In this document: piece after piece, positions 1 through 5,934 of the stretch
How the letters are laid out: each line of letters opens with the position of its first letter
Numbering within the stretch: position 1 is the stretch's first letter
Assembly (NCBI GenBank): GCA_003529705.1
Contig: DPVA01000207.1
Span: 1-5,934 of the forward strand
Length of the DNA stretch: 5,934 nt
Direction of reading: 5' to 3'
Source of the DNA: Gammaproteobacteria bacterium
GTDB lineage: Bacteria; Pseudomonadota; Gammaproteobacteria; Arenicellales; UBA868
Notes under the pieces: generated by a model
What the model saw: only the letters and a program-made list of their open reading frames with translations
The model's database searches: none
Told to the model about the DNA's origin: nothing
Program-made: the position numbers and the translations under genes

Positions 1-14
1 TGGAGGTGTAGTGT

Positions 15-2054
15 TTACTCGCGAGCCTGCTGATCGATGGTGATACAGAAGGGATGGATACCTGTGCGTTTGGCTTCCGTAAGTGCCTGTCGAGTGTCTT
101 CAATACCGTACTCCCCCCGATAGCCGTCGTAGTCATCTGGCTTCCCGTCAGAGAGTGTGATCAGTAGGCGGGTTTTGGCTGATACGTTATTAAGTACATG
201 CGTCAGATGACGGATGGTCACACCCATACGCGTGTAGTCTCTGGGTTCAATGCCCGCTATACGTGCCCGCACCTCATCCGAATAAGGCTCGTTCATGTGT
301 TTGATCCGGTACAGCTCACAGCGTTTGCGCGTCATGCCGGAGAAGCCATAAATGGCGTAGCGGTCGCCCAGTATTTGTAACGCCTCACACAGAAGAACGA
401 GGCACTCTCGCTCCGCATCGTTGATCCAGCCTTTGGTCGAGCCGCTGACATCCACCATGAAGACGACGGCGATGTCGCGTTCGCGCCGTTCAAGACGCGA
501 CAGGATGCGCTCACTCATTTCTTCGCCGTTGAGGCTGTCAATCCGGGCACGGACCAGTGCGTCGAGATCGATCTCGTCACCGATCTGCTGATGTCGGACT
601 CGTTGTACTCGAGAACGGAGCGCCTCGAAGCTGCGCCGCAGGATATTGACGGAACCCCTATATTTTTCAATGGTTTGGGAATAAAACACTGCCTCGCCGG
701 CAGGCATATCCCGCTCGCGCAGAACACACCAGTCCTTGCGGTAGTGTCGGCGCCGGAAATCCCATTCGTCATAAAGAAAAACGGCTTCGTCTTTAGTCTG
801 TTGGTTGTTCTCTGCGTTATCTACGGTGTCTGGTTGGGCGCTCGGATCGTAGGCTTGACTCCCGGAAGTTGCGCTCGGCCCCGGTATCGAAAGTTCCTCA
901 AAATCGAGGTTCATCGAACTCAGCAGTTCGTTTACTGCCTCCGGGGCTTCCATAGTCTGGTTGCCGATGCCGATGACGAACGACTCCGTCTCTCCCAGTT
1001 CTTCATCGTACCGGGTAACTTTCTGCAAAGTAATCTCGTCAGCCTGCCCAGAGGAGTCGGTTGTCGATGCAAATAACGCCGAAATCGCCTTTGTCAACTC
1101 TTGTGTTTCCCGCTCCACGCGAGCCGCACCTATTTTCTCCGCACGCGCTATATCAATTTCGCCTGCCCAGGGCGGTGGTGGCGACAGCCTGGGGTTATCC
1201 TCATAAAGGTGTTCAAGCAGCGCCAACGTATCTTGCACAGTAGCGCTTGGCTTGAGGAGTGGCGCGGCAAGTGCACGTGTTTTTTCACTGGTGTCTGAAG
1301 ATGCAGTCTTTAGCTGGTCCATTTGCCTTGCCAAGCCGGGAAAGGTCCGTCTGACGCAGGCTTCCAGCCGTACCTGTTCCAGAACCTGAAAGAGTTCACG
1401 GGCACGCGTGGGGTCTGCATAACGATCCAGTATCTCTGAGAGTGTGGATGCTTCCGGGCTTTCGCGCCGAAACGTACCAAAGTAAATTTGCGCCCAGAGT
1501 TGCGTCGCGGTCAGACGATAGAGCATCGCGTTTTTATCCGGGTCTTCAAACCGGTTAATGAATGCTGGGAGGTAAACCGTTTCGGTATCAGTGCAGGCCG
1601 TCTCTGAGGTTTTCACCCGCAACGATCTTGCCGAAAGCCCGCGCAGATAGTGACTCAGTATGGTTGTTGTGGTGTCATCGAGGTGAGCCGCACACCCGTT
1701 TTGGTCCTGGAGTTCCACAAAGGCATCGACGGCCGCAAGTGCCTGGCTTCCGGGGTAAAGGCCCTGCTGGTCATAAACGTCCATGGCGTTGATGACCCAT
1801 TTTTCGACGTTATCAAGATCCATCACAGCGAAGGCTCGCGGTACATTCAAAACGAACTGAAAGCCTAGTTCAGAATTGGTACGGATAATGACATCCAGCC
1901 AATGCAGTACAAATTCCTGTTGCGCTACATTGCAAAGGGCAAGTTGTTCAGCGGGTCGAGCAGTACTGCGCCCAGAAGAGAGTACGGCGTCGAGCATCTC
2001 GTCCAGACGCGTCTGAATCTCATCTGCCGTTATAAGGGCTTTCGAAGTCTGCAT
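15..2054 (-). CDS. cbbO: CbbO-type VWA-domain protein, RuBisCO activase subunit, probably C-terminally shortened
   Basis: This 679-residue protein belongs to the CbbO/NorD family. CbbO is the adaptor that works with the CbbQ AAA+ ring to reactivate inhibited RuBisCO in the cytoplasm. Seen here: a long N-terminal helical region (about residues 1-330), a hydrophilic, probably disordered linker (about 385-430), a basic EWDFRRRHYRKDWC motif that leads the family's central region, and a C-terminal VWA domain from about residue 528. The VWA domain has a complete metal-binding MIDAS site: D535-x-S537-x-S539, T608 and D636 (in LSDGKPDD). CbbO rather than NorD is chosen because the only MoxR ATPase nearby is CbbQ-like and the neighbour is a carbon-metabolism gene; no nitric oxide reductase gene is in view. 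The ATG at 2054 has no clear Shine-Dalgarno sequence, so the exact start is uncertain. The reading frame ends at CITIDQQARE, just where relatives continue for roughly 35-40 more residues (see findings). Confidence 0.86.
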   Translation of the reverse strand: MQTSKALITADEIQTRLDEMLDAVLSSGRSTARPAEQLALCNVAQQEFVLHWLDVIIRTNSELGFQFVLNVPRAFAVMDLDNVEKWVINAMDVYDQQGLYPGSQALAAVDAFVELQDQNGCAAHLDDTTTTILSHYLRGLSARSLRVKTSETACTDTETVYLPAFINRFEDPDKNAMLYRLTATQLWAQIYFGTFRRESPEASTLSEILDRYADPTRARELFQVLEQVRLEACVRRTFPGLARQMDQLKTASSDTSEKTRALAAPLLKPSATVQDTLALLEHLYEDNPRLSPPPPWAGEIDIARAEKIGAARVERETQELTKAISALFASTTDSSGQADEITLQKVTRYDEELGETESFVIGIGNQTMEAPEAVNELLSSMNLDFEELSIPGPSATSGSQAYDPSAQPDTVDNAENNQQTKDEAVFLYDEWDFRRRHYRKDWCVLRERDMPAGEAVFYSQTIEKYRGSVNILRRSFEALRSRVQRVRHQQIGDEIDLDALVRARIDSLNGEEMSERILSRLERRERDIAVVFMVDVSGSTKGWINDAERECLVLLCEALQILGDRYAIYGFSGMTRKRCELYRIKHMNEPYSDEVRARIAGIEPRDYTRMGVTIRHLTHVLNNVSAKTRLLITLSDGKPDDYDGYRGEYGIEDTRQALTEAKRTGIHPFCITIDQQARE

Positions 2055-2235
2055 GGCGGAGTATGCGTCTGTTGAAGGCAGGCAGTATAGTCTTAACTTT
2101 GTGACCCCCGACTTTGATCGGTATTCTGCGTCCTCACAATGCTTCGGAATGTCCGACGGGTGCAGCTTAGCGCTTTCCTGGAGTATTCAGAGCACTTTTT
2201 GAGATCGAAGTCAGATTAACTCGTCTGGGCAAACC
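2055..2235. other. Divergent intergenic region between cbbO and the PGQG membrane-protein gene
   Basis: These 181 bases separate two genes transcribed away from each other, so promoters for both probably lie here. One TATACT hexamer facing cbbO stands out and is listed separately. I see no convincing promoter for the plus-strand gene, no strong ribosome binding site for either gene, no small ORF worth calling and no rho-independent terminator. Confidence 0.5.
2084..2089 (-). promoter_or_regulatory. Candidate -10 element for cbbO
   Basis: On the minus strand this reads TATACT, one mismatch from the TATAAT consensus, and lies about 30 bases upstream of the cbbO ATG. No good -35 hexamer is present at 16-18 bases spacing (the region there is G-rich), so it is weak as a sigma70 site unless an activator helps. 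Its interest is that cbbO, cut off from cbbQ, would need its own promoter. Confidence 0.25.
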
Positions 2236-2721
2236 ATGCTTTCACAGATTCTGGATTGGATTGCAGCACACCCTGGCACGACCGGTGTAGCGGTCATTGC
2301 CTCTTTGGGGCTCGCTGTAATCTACGCAGCGTTGATTTTTGTGGCTATCGGGCGGATGAGTCCCGATTATTTTGTGCGGGACGAGGTCCGCATGGACACT
2401 TGGCGTCAACGCCACCCGGTGCTCCGTTGGATCGGTTTTTTAATTAAGAATTTGCTCGGGGTGATCCTGGTCTTGATGGGGCTTGCCATGCTCGTTCTGC
2501 CAGGACAAGGAGTGCTTACGCTTCTCATCGGTATCAGCCTGCTTGATTTTCCTGGCAAGCGGAAGCTGGAAAAAAAAATCGTCCGCGCCCCTACCGTCCA
2601 TCGGGCAATCGACGCGATTCGTCGCCGGGCTGGCCAGCCGCCACTCCTGTTGCCTGAGAAGAACCAGGATCTCGGCGATGACGCGAGACGCAATGAATCT
2701 TCTATTCCCCCTCAAAACTGA
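2236..2721 (+). CDS. Small inner-membrane protein of the PGPGW (putative transmembrane) type
   Basis: The 161-residue product has a hydrophobic segment at about residues 16-38, a cationic loop (about 40-66), then a hydrophobic stretch at about 71-105 interrupted by LPGQG (88-92) and followed by [13 protein letters not shown]. That arrangement, two hydrophobic halves around a PG-x-G turn followed by a basic patch, matches the uncharacterised PGPGW transmembrane family as I remember it, here with Q in place of the second P. The C-terminal 45 residues are charged and probably cytoplasmic. The frame is open upstream only to 2203 and the ATG at 2236 is the only ordinary start there; no good Shine-Dalgarno sequence precedes it. 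It is the only plus-strand gene in the window and its last 20 bases overlap the end of apt on the other strand. Function is unknown; nothing in the sequence ties it to carbon fixation. Confidence 0.8.
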   Translation: MLSQILDWIAAHPGTTGVAVIASLGLAVIYAALIFVAIGRMSPDYFVRDEVRMDTWRQRHPVLRWIGFLIKNLLGVILVLMGLAMLVLPGQGVLTLLIGISLLDFPGKRKLEKKIVRAPTVHRAIDAIRRRAGQPPLLLPEKNQDLGDDARRNESSIPPQN

Positions 2722-3235
2722 TAAGGGTCCGGACGGGCACATCCATCGCCGCCAGTTTTTCCCGCCCGCCCAAGTCGGGAAGGTCAATCACAAAACTTGC
2801 GCCGACCACTTCGGCACCTGCCTGGCGCACCAGTTGAACCGCAGCGCAGGCGGTACCGCCGGTCGCAATCAGGTCGTCAATAATTAGGACCCTCTGTCCT
2901 GGTTTCAGACTGTCGGTATGAATCTCGACTTCATCACTACCGTATTCCAGTTGATACTCGACCGATATCGTATGCCAGGGAAGTTTGCCTTTCTTCCTGA
3001 CCGCAACGAAGCCGACCGATAACTGGTGTGCCACCGCACCGCCGAGGATAAAGCCCCGCGCCTCGATTCCGGCGACACAATTAATGCCACTCCCTGCAAA
3101 AGGCTGAACCAGTTCATCCACCGCCTGGCGAAATCCGGAAGGGCTTTGCAGCAGGGTCGTGATATCCCGAAAGATGATTCCCTTCTTGGGGTAATCTGGC
3201 AGTGAGCGAATCAGGTCTTCGATCTGGTTGGCCAT
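2702..3235 (-). CDS. apt: Adenine phosphoribosyltransferase
   Basis: Apt catalyses adenine + PRPP to AMP + PPi in the cytoplasm (purine salvage). The 177-residue length is typical of the family. Visible signatures are [13 protein letters not shown] (residues 14-26), [14 protein letters not shown] (56-69), VRKKGKLP (79-86), [11 protein letters not shown] (98-108) and the PRPP-binding loop [14 protein letters not shown] (116-129), with the acidic pair D120/D121 followed by ATGGT. The start is well fixed: an AAAGGAG sequence lies 8 bases before the ATG, inside the end of mtnP, and the mtnP stop codon TAA touches the ATG. The two genes are therefore almost certainly one transcript and probably translationally coupled. 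Apt consumes the adenine that MtnP releases. Its stop lies inside the 3' end of the convergent membrane-protein gene. Confidence 0.97.
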   Translation of the reverse strand: MANQIEDLIRSLPDYPKKGIIFRDITTLLQSPSGFRQAVDELVQPFAGSGINCVAGIEARGFILGGAVAHQLSVGFVAVRKKGKLPWHTISVEYQLEYGSDEVEIHTDSLKPGQRVLIIDDLIATGGTACAAVQLVRQAGAEVVGASFVIDLPDLGGREKLAAMDVPVRTLISFEGE

Positions 3236-4129
3236 TTAGTTTGCTCCTTTAAGCATTCGCCCGGCGACCGCGTCGACTTTTTGCAGCAGCACGGGATCCC
3301 GGGCATCAGCATGGGTAATGAGGGCGGCCTCCAGGGCACGATCATCACCGGAAGGACAGACCATCGGGCGTTCTGACATCATAGCCGCAACGGTGCGGAC
3401 CAATTGACGCGCTTTATCTGCGTTGTTAAGCAGCACCTGAATAATCGCGTCGACCTCCACGTTGTCGTGATCCGGATGCCAACAATCGAAGTCGGTTACC
3501 ATGGCCACCGTGCAGTAGGGAATTTCAGCCTCACGGGCAAGTTTGGCTTCCGGCATATTGGTCATGCCGATCACATCACAGCCCCACTGCCGGTAAAGCT
3601 TGGACTCGGCCAGGGTCGAGAACTGCGGCCCCTCCATTACGAGATAAGTGCCGCCGCGCTGCATCGGGATTTCCGCAGACTTACAGGCTATCTCACACCA
3701 ATCCCCCAGCCTCGCGTTGACAGGATGCGCCATGGACACGTGGGCCACCATGCCGGTACCGAAAAAACTTTTCTCTCGGGCAAAGGTTCGGTCGATAAAC
3801 TGATCGACAATCACGAATGTGCCTGGCGCGAGGTGTTCGCGAAAAGAGCCCACCGCGGAGAGTGAAATGATGTCGGTGACACCAGCCCGTTTCAAGGCAT
3901 CGATGTTGGCGCGATAGTTGATTGTGGTCGGGCTGAAGCGGTGACCCCGGCCATGCCGGGGAAGGAAGACCAGTTGAACGCCATTCAGTCTGCCGAAAAG
4001 CAGTTCATCTGAGGGTTCACCCCACGGGGAGGGAACGTTTTGCCATCGGACTTCCTCAAGCCCGTCGATATCGTAAAGACCACTGCCGCCGATGATGCCA
4101 AGAACTGGACTTGGGTGAAATTCAGTCAT
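3236..4129 (-). CDS. mtnP: S-methyl-5'-thioadenosine phosphorylase
   Basis: The enzyme cleaves methylthioadenosine (MTA, by-product of polyamine and related syntheses) with phosphate to adenine and 5-methylthioribose-1-phosphate. Counting from the ATG at 4129 the product is 297 residues. It shows the phosphate-binding GGSGLYD (14-20), LPRHGRGHRFSPTTINYRAN (56-75), LSAVGSF (90-96), MEGPQFST (165-172), MTNMPEAKLAREAEI (189-203) and TDFDCWH (212-218). D213 and D215 match the paired aspartates that read the 6-amino group of adenine in MTA phosphorylases, which argues against the inosine/guanosine or MTI-specific relatives. An in-frame TTG at 4159 would add ten residues (MAPCPKNKKI), but these are not family-like and neither start has a clear Shine-Dalgarno, so the ATG is preferred. 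The stop codon directly abuts the apt ATG, giving a two-gene MTA-to-AMP salvage operon. No methylthioribose-1-phosphate isomerase (mtnA) gene follows in this window. Confidence 0.94.
   Translation of the reverse strand: MTEFHPSPVLGIIGGSGLYDIDGLEEVRWQNVPSPWGEPSDELLFGRLNGVQLVFLPRHGRGHRFSPTTINYRANIDALKRAGVTDIISLSAVGSFREHLAPGTFVIVDQFIDRTFAREKSFFGTGMVAHVSMAHPVNARLGDWCEIACKSAEIPMQRGGTYLVMEGPQFSTLAESKLYRQWGCDVIGMTNMPEAKLAREAEIPYCTVAMVTDFDCWHPDHDNVEVDAIIQVLLNNADKARQLVRTVAAMMSERPMVCPSGDDRALEAALITHADARDPVLLQKVDAVAGRMLKGAN
3244..3250 (-). promoter_or_regulatory. Ribosome binding site of apt
   Basis: On the minus strand this reads AAAGGAG, a near-perfect Shine-Dalgarno sequence placed 8 bases before the apt ATG and lying within the last codons of mtnP. 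It is the strongest ribosome binding site in the window and settles the apt start. Confidence 0.85.
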
Positions 4130-4219
4130 AATTTTTTTATTTTTTGGACAAGGTGCCAATAGATTTTTGAAGAAATTAAGGAGAGTATTTTAGGTCCCAA
4201 CTGAGGTTTTTGGGCTCTT
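4130..4219. other. AT-rich gap between cbbQ and mtnP
   Basis: This 90-base spacer is distinctly richer in A and T than its surroundings, including a run of Ts broken by single bases just before mtnP. On the minus strand CCCAA (4214-4210) can pair with TTGGG (4200-4196) in a 5-bp hairpin right after the cbbQ stop, but no T-run follows it, so I do not call a terminator. A promoter for mtnP-apt may lie here, though I cannot identify well-spaced -35/-10 hexamers. The gap marks the boundary between the CBB genes and the salvage operon. Confidence 0.5.
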
Positions 4220-5026
4220 TCAGAACAAAGAACTCCCCAGTTCCTTGATCGCAACCAGCACTTCAGGTTCGTCGGTCAGGGATTCAGCGATCGCACACCG
4301 GCAGGCGGTACCGGGGTTAATGCCGCTTTCCATTAGCTTGGCAGCATGTACCAGCAGTCGGGTGCTGGCACCTTCCTCCAGACCATTTCCTTTGAGATTA
4401 CGGGTCATCCCTGCGAAACGCACGAGTCGTGTTGCCAGGTCAGGGTCGATGCCTGACTCGCGTACCACGATATCCCGCTCAATCTTTTCATCAGGATAAT
4501 CAAAGTCGATCGCCACAAAACGCTGGCGTGTGCTCTGCTTTAGGTCCTTCAGCACGCTCTGATACCCGGGGTTATAGGAGATGGCAAGGCAGAACTCAGC
4601 GGATGCGTTCAGCACTTCTCCCGTTTTCTCGATAGGGAGTTGGCGACGGTCATCGGCCAGCGGGTGGATGATGACCGTAGTGTCCTTGCGTGCTTCGACG
4701 ATCTCGTCAAGGTAGCAGAGCGCACCTGCGCGGATCGCGTGACTTAGTGGCCCGTCTATCCATCGAGTTTCCCCGCCAACAATCAGATACCGCCCGACGA
4801 GGTCGGCCGCCGTAAGGTCGTCGTGACACGAGACGGTAATGAGCGGGCGTGCAAGACGCCAAGCCATGTATTCCATGAAGCGGGTTTTGCCGCAGCCGGT
4901 CGGCCCCTTGAGCAGCACCGGCAACTGGTTGCGCCACGCCGCTTCAAAAAGCGTGACCTCATCGCCCTGTGCGGCGTAGAAGGGTTCTGTATCGATCGTA
5001 TGGGTAGCGGGTTCTGCAGCGGTCAT
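4220..5026 (-). CDS. cbbQ: CbbQ, MoxR-family AAA+ ATPase, RuBisCO activase motor subunit
   Basis: CbbQ forms a hexameric AAA+ ring that, with CbbO, uses ATP hydrolysis to free RuBisCO from tight-binding sugar phosphates. The 268-residue length is normal for the CbbQ/NirQ/NorQ group. Seen in order: EPFYAAQGDEVTLFEAA (14-30), Walker A GPTGCGKT (41-48), CHDDLTAADLVGRYL (67-81), Walker B CYLDE (104-108), the group signature EARKDTTVIIHPLADDRR (111-128), sensor 1 asparagine in SYNPGYQSVLKDLK (N152), arginine-finger region STRQRF (165-170) and STRLL (221-225). All catalytic residues are intact. The start at 5026 has only a weak AAGAG upstream. It lies 50 bases after the pfp stop with no terminator visible, so the two are probably cotranscribed. 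NorQ is nearly identical in sequence pattern; the call as CbbQ rests on the EARKDTT-type sequence, the cbbO-like gene in the window and pfp upstream. Confidence 0.9.
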   Translation of the reverse strand: MTAAEPATHTIDTEPFYAAQGDEVTLFEAAWRNQLPVLLKGPTGCGKTRFMEYMAWRLARPLITVSCHDDLTAADLVGRYLIVGGETRWIDGPLSHAIRAGALCYLDEIVEARKDTTVIIHPLADDRRQLPIEKTGEVLNASAEFCLAISYNPGYQSVLKDLKQSTRQRFVAIDFDYPDEKIERDIVVRESGIDPDLATRLVRFAGMTRNLKGNGLEEGASTRLLVHAAKLMESGINPGTACRCAIAESLTDEPEVLVAIKELGSSLF

Positions 5027-5076
5027 TGCTCTTGGATTTTTGTGCGTATCGGGTGGGCGGTATCTGCAGGGTGGAC

Positions 5077-5934
5077 CTAAACCTCGAAAGAGTCCACGAG
5101 TTTCTTCTTGACCGGCGCGTTCTTGAGCCGGACATACTTGGGTAGCCCGTTCTTGTGGTAGAGCGGATAGTCCTCACCGCGGATGAGTGGCTCCAGATAG
5201 CGTCTGCAGCGGGCAGTGATGCCAAAGCCGTCTGTGCTGATGAAACTTCGGGGCATCATTTTTTCTTTGTTTGCCACACGCTTAAGGCTCGCTTCACCCA
5301 CTTTCCAGCGGTACGGTTTATCAGACAAGCGGACGATGGCTGGCATCACTGCATTTTTTCCGGCGAGGGCCAGTTTTACAGCCGCGGCGCCGGTTGCATA
5401 AGCATGGGCCACATCAGATTCCGAGGCGATATGCCGCGCCGAGCGCTGGAGATAATCCGCAACCGCCCAGTGATACTTCAGGCCAAGGTCCCTTTTTACC
5501 ATTCCGGCCACCACCGGGGCTACACCGCCAAGTTGGGCGTGGCCAAAGGCATCACGCAGACCCTGATCGGCCAGGAATCCACCGTCACTGCTGCGTACCC
5601 CTTCAGAAACCACCACGGAACAGTATCCGAAGCGTTTTACTTTCTGATTGACGAGGGCCATAAACCGCTTGCGGTTGAAGGTAATTTCTGGAAAAAGAAT
5701 CACAACCGGTATCGGGGTTTCTTCGTCGCTTGCCATCCCCCCGGCCGCCGCGATCCACCCAGCGTGTCGTCCCATGACCTCCAGGATGAAAACCTTGGTT
5801 GACGTTTTTGCCATGGAGGCGACGTCAAAACTTGCTTCGCGGGTGGATACCGCGATGTACTTGGCGACTGATCCAAAACCCGGACAGTTGTCGGTGATCG
5901 GCAGATCATTGTCGACGGTTTTGGGGATATGGAT
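5077..5934 (-). CDS. pfp: Pyrophosphate-dependent 6-phosphofructokinase (5' end outside the window)
   Basis: The enzyme interconverts fructose-6-phosphate + PPi and fructose-1,6-bisphosphate + Pi, reversibly. The frame is open to the right edge of the window, so 285 C-terminal residues are visible, and roughly 130 N-terminal residues (including the GGDD-type nucleotide/PPi loop) are expected beyond it. An internal ATG at 5814 lies inside the conserved core and is not the start. Visible motifs, counted from the window edge: PKTVDNDLP (4-12), where K replaces the glycine of ATP-dependent enzymes and the aspartates include the catalytic base; DNCPGFGSVAKYIA (15-28); EVMGRHAGW (52-60), the substrate-binding loop; VVVSEGVR (107-114); and LGGVAPV (135-141). 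The PKT-DND sequence is the classic sign of PPi specificity. In several autotrophs and methanotrophs this enzyme is known or proposed to act as the FBPase/SBPase of the Calvin cycle, which fits the adjacent cbbQ. Confidence 0.93.
   Translation of the reverse strand: MHIPKTVDNDLPITDNCPGFGSVAKYIAVSTREASFDVASMAKTSTKVFILEVMGRHAGWIAAAGGMASDEETPIPVVILFPEITFNRKRFMALVNQKVKRFGYCSVVVSEGVRSSDGGFLADQGLRDAFGHAQLGGVAPVVAGMVKRDLGLKYHWAVADYLQRSARHIASESDVAHAYATGAAAVKLALAGKNAVMPAIVRLSDKPYRWKVGEASLKRVANKEKMMPRSFISTDGFGITARCRRYLEPLIRGEDYPLYHKNGLPKYVRLKNAPVKKKLVDSFEV

Noticed and set aside
591..1076. A 161-codon plus-strand open frame antisense to cbbO
   Set aside because: It lies opposite a conserved gene region, has no family-like sequence and no convincing ribosome binding site.
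15..2054. Alternative call as NorD (nitric oxide reductase activation protein)
   Set aside because: NorD shares the VWA domain, but no norB/norC gene is visible and the only ATPase partner in the window is CbbQ-like next to a Calvin-cycle-associated PFK. It cannot be fully excluded without a tree.
2108..2214. Inverted repeat arms around 2109-2119 (GACTTTGATC) and 2203-2213 (GATCGAAGTC) flanking the divergent region
   Set aside because: The arms match imperfectly and are more than 80 bases apart; a match of this quality is expected by chance in a region this size.
3404..3865. A 153-codon plus-strand open frame antisense to mtnP
   Set aside because: The opposite strand encodes unmistakable MtnP motifs across the same bases; this is a shadow frame.
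4178..4186. Plus-strand AAGGAGAG sequence that looks like a Shine-Dalgarno
   Set aside because: No plus-strand start codon with a credible coding frame follows it.
4196..4214. Small hairpin CCCAA/TTGGG after the cbbQ stop as a terminator
   Set aside because: Only five base pairs, a 9-base loop and no T-run on the minus strand after the stem.
5155..5802. A 215-codon open frame on the plus strand, antisense to pfp
   Set aside because: It lies wholly inside the well-recognised pfp gene, its translation resembles no family I know and it is the kind of shadow frame expected in GC-rich coding DNA.

Overview
The window looks like part of a carbon-fixation (Calvin-Benson-Bassham, CBB) gene neighbourhood from an autotrophic proteobacterium. 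The moderate GC content, the CbbQ/CbbO pair and the PPi-dependent phosphofructokinase beside cbbQ best fit a gammaproteobacterial chemolithoautotroph, such as a sulfur oxidiser, related symbiont or methylotroph. That assignment is inferred from gene content and remembered family resemblance, not from a search. No RuBisCO subunit gene, rRNA, tRNA, mobile element or CRISPR array is visible.

Layout: five of the six genes lie on the minus strand. Reading that strand from the right edge, the order is: a 5'-truncated pfp (pyrophosphate-fructose-6-phosphate phosphotransferase, running off the window); 50 bp later cbbQ (AAA+ RuBisCO activase motor); an AT-rich gap of about 90 bp; then mtnP (methylthioadenosine phosphorylase) and apt (adenine phosphoribosyltransferase), packed stop-to-start. 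Next comes one plus-strand gene for a small membrane protein with a PGQG motif, whose 3' end overlaps the 3' end of apt. A 181-bp divergent intergenic region separates it from cbbO (VWA-domain partner of CbbQ), which ends at the left edge.

How the genes may work together: CbbQ and CbbO form a hetero-oligomeric activase that removes inhibitory sugar phosphates from RuBisCO. PPi-dependent PFK can run in the fructose-1,6-bisphosphate (and possibly sedoheptulose-1,7-bisphosphate) dephosphorylating direction while conserving PPi, replacing FBPase/SBPase in some CBB cycles. MtnP and Apt form a two-step salvage line: MTA to adenine plus methylthioribose-1-phosphate, then adenine plus PRPP to AMP plus PPi.

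The points most worth a second look are the apparent loss of the conserved C-terminal tail of CbbO, the separation of cbbQ from cbbO by an unrelated salvage operon, and the pfp-cbbQ linkage. I found no convincing evidence of a wholly new system. The window reads as a rearranged version of known modules.
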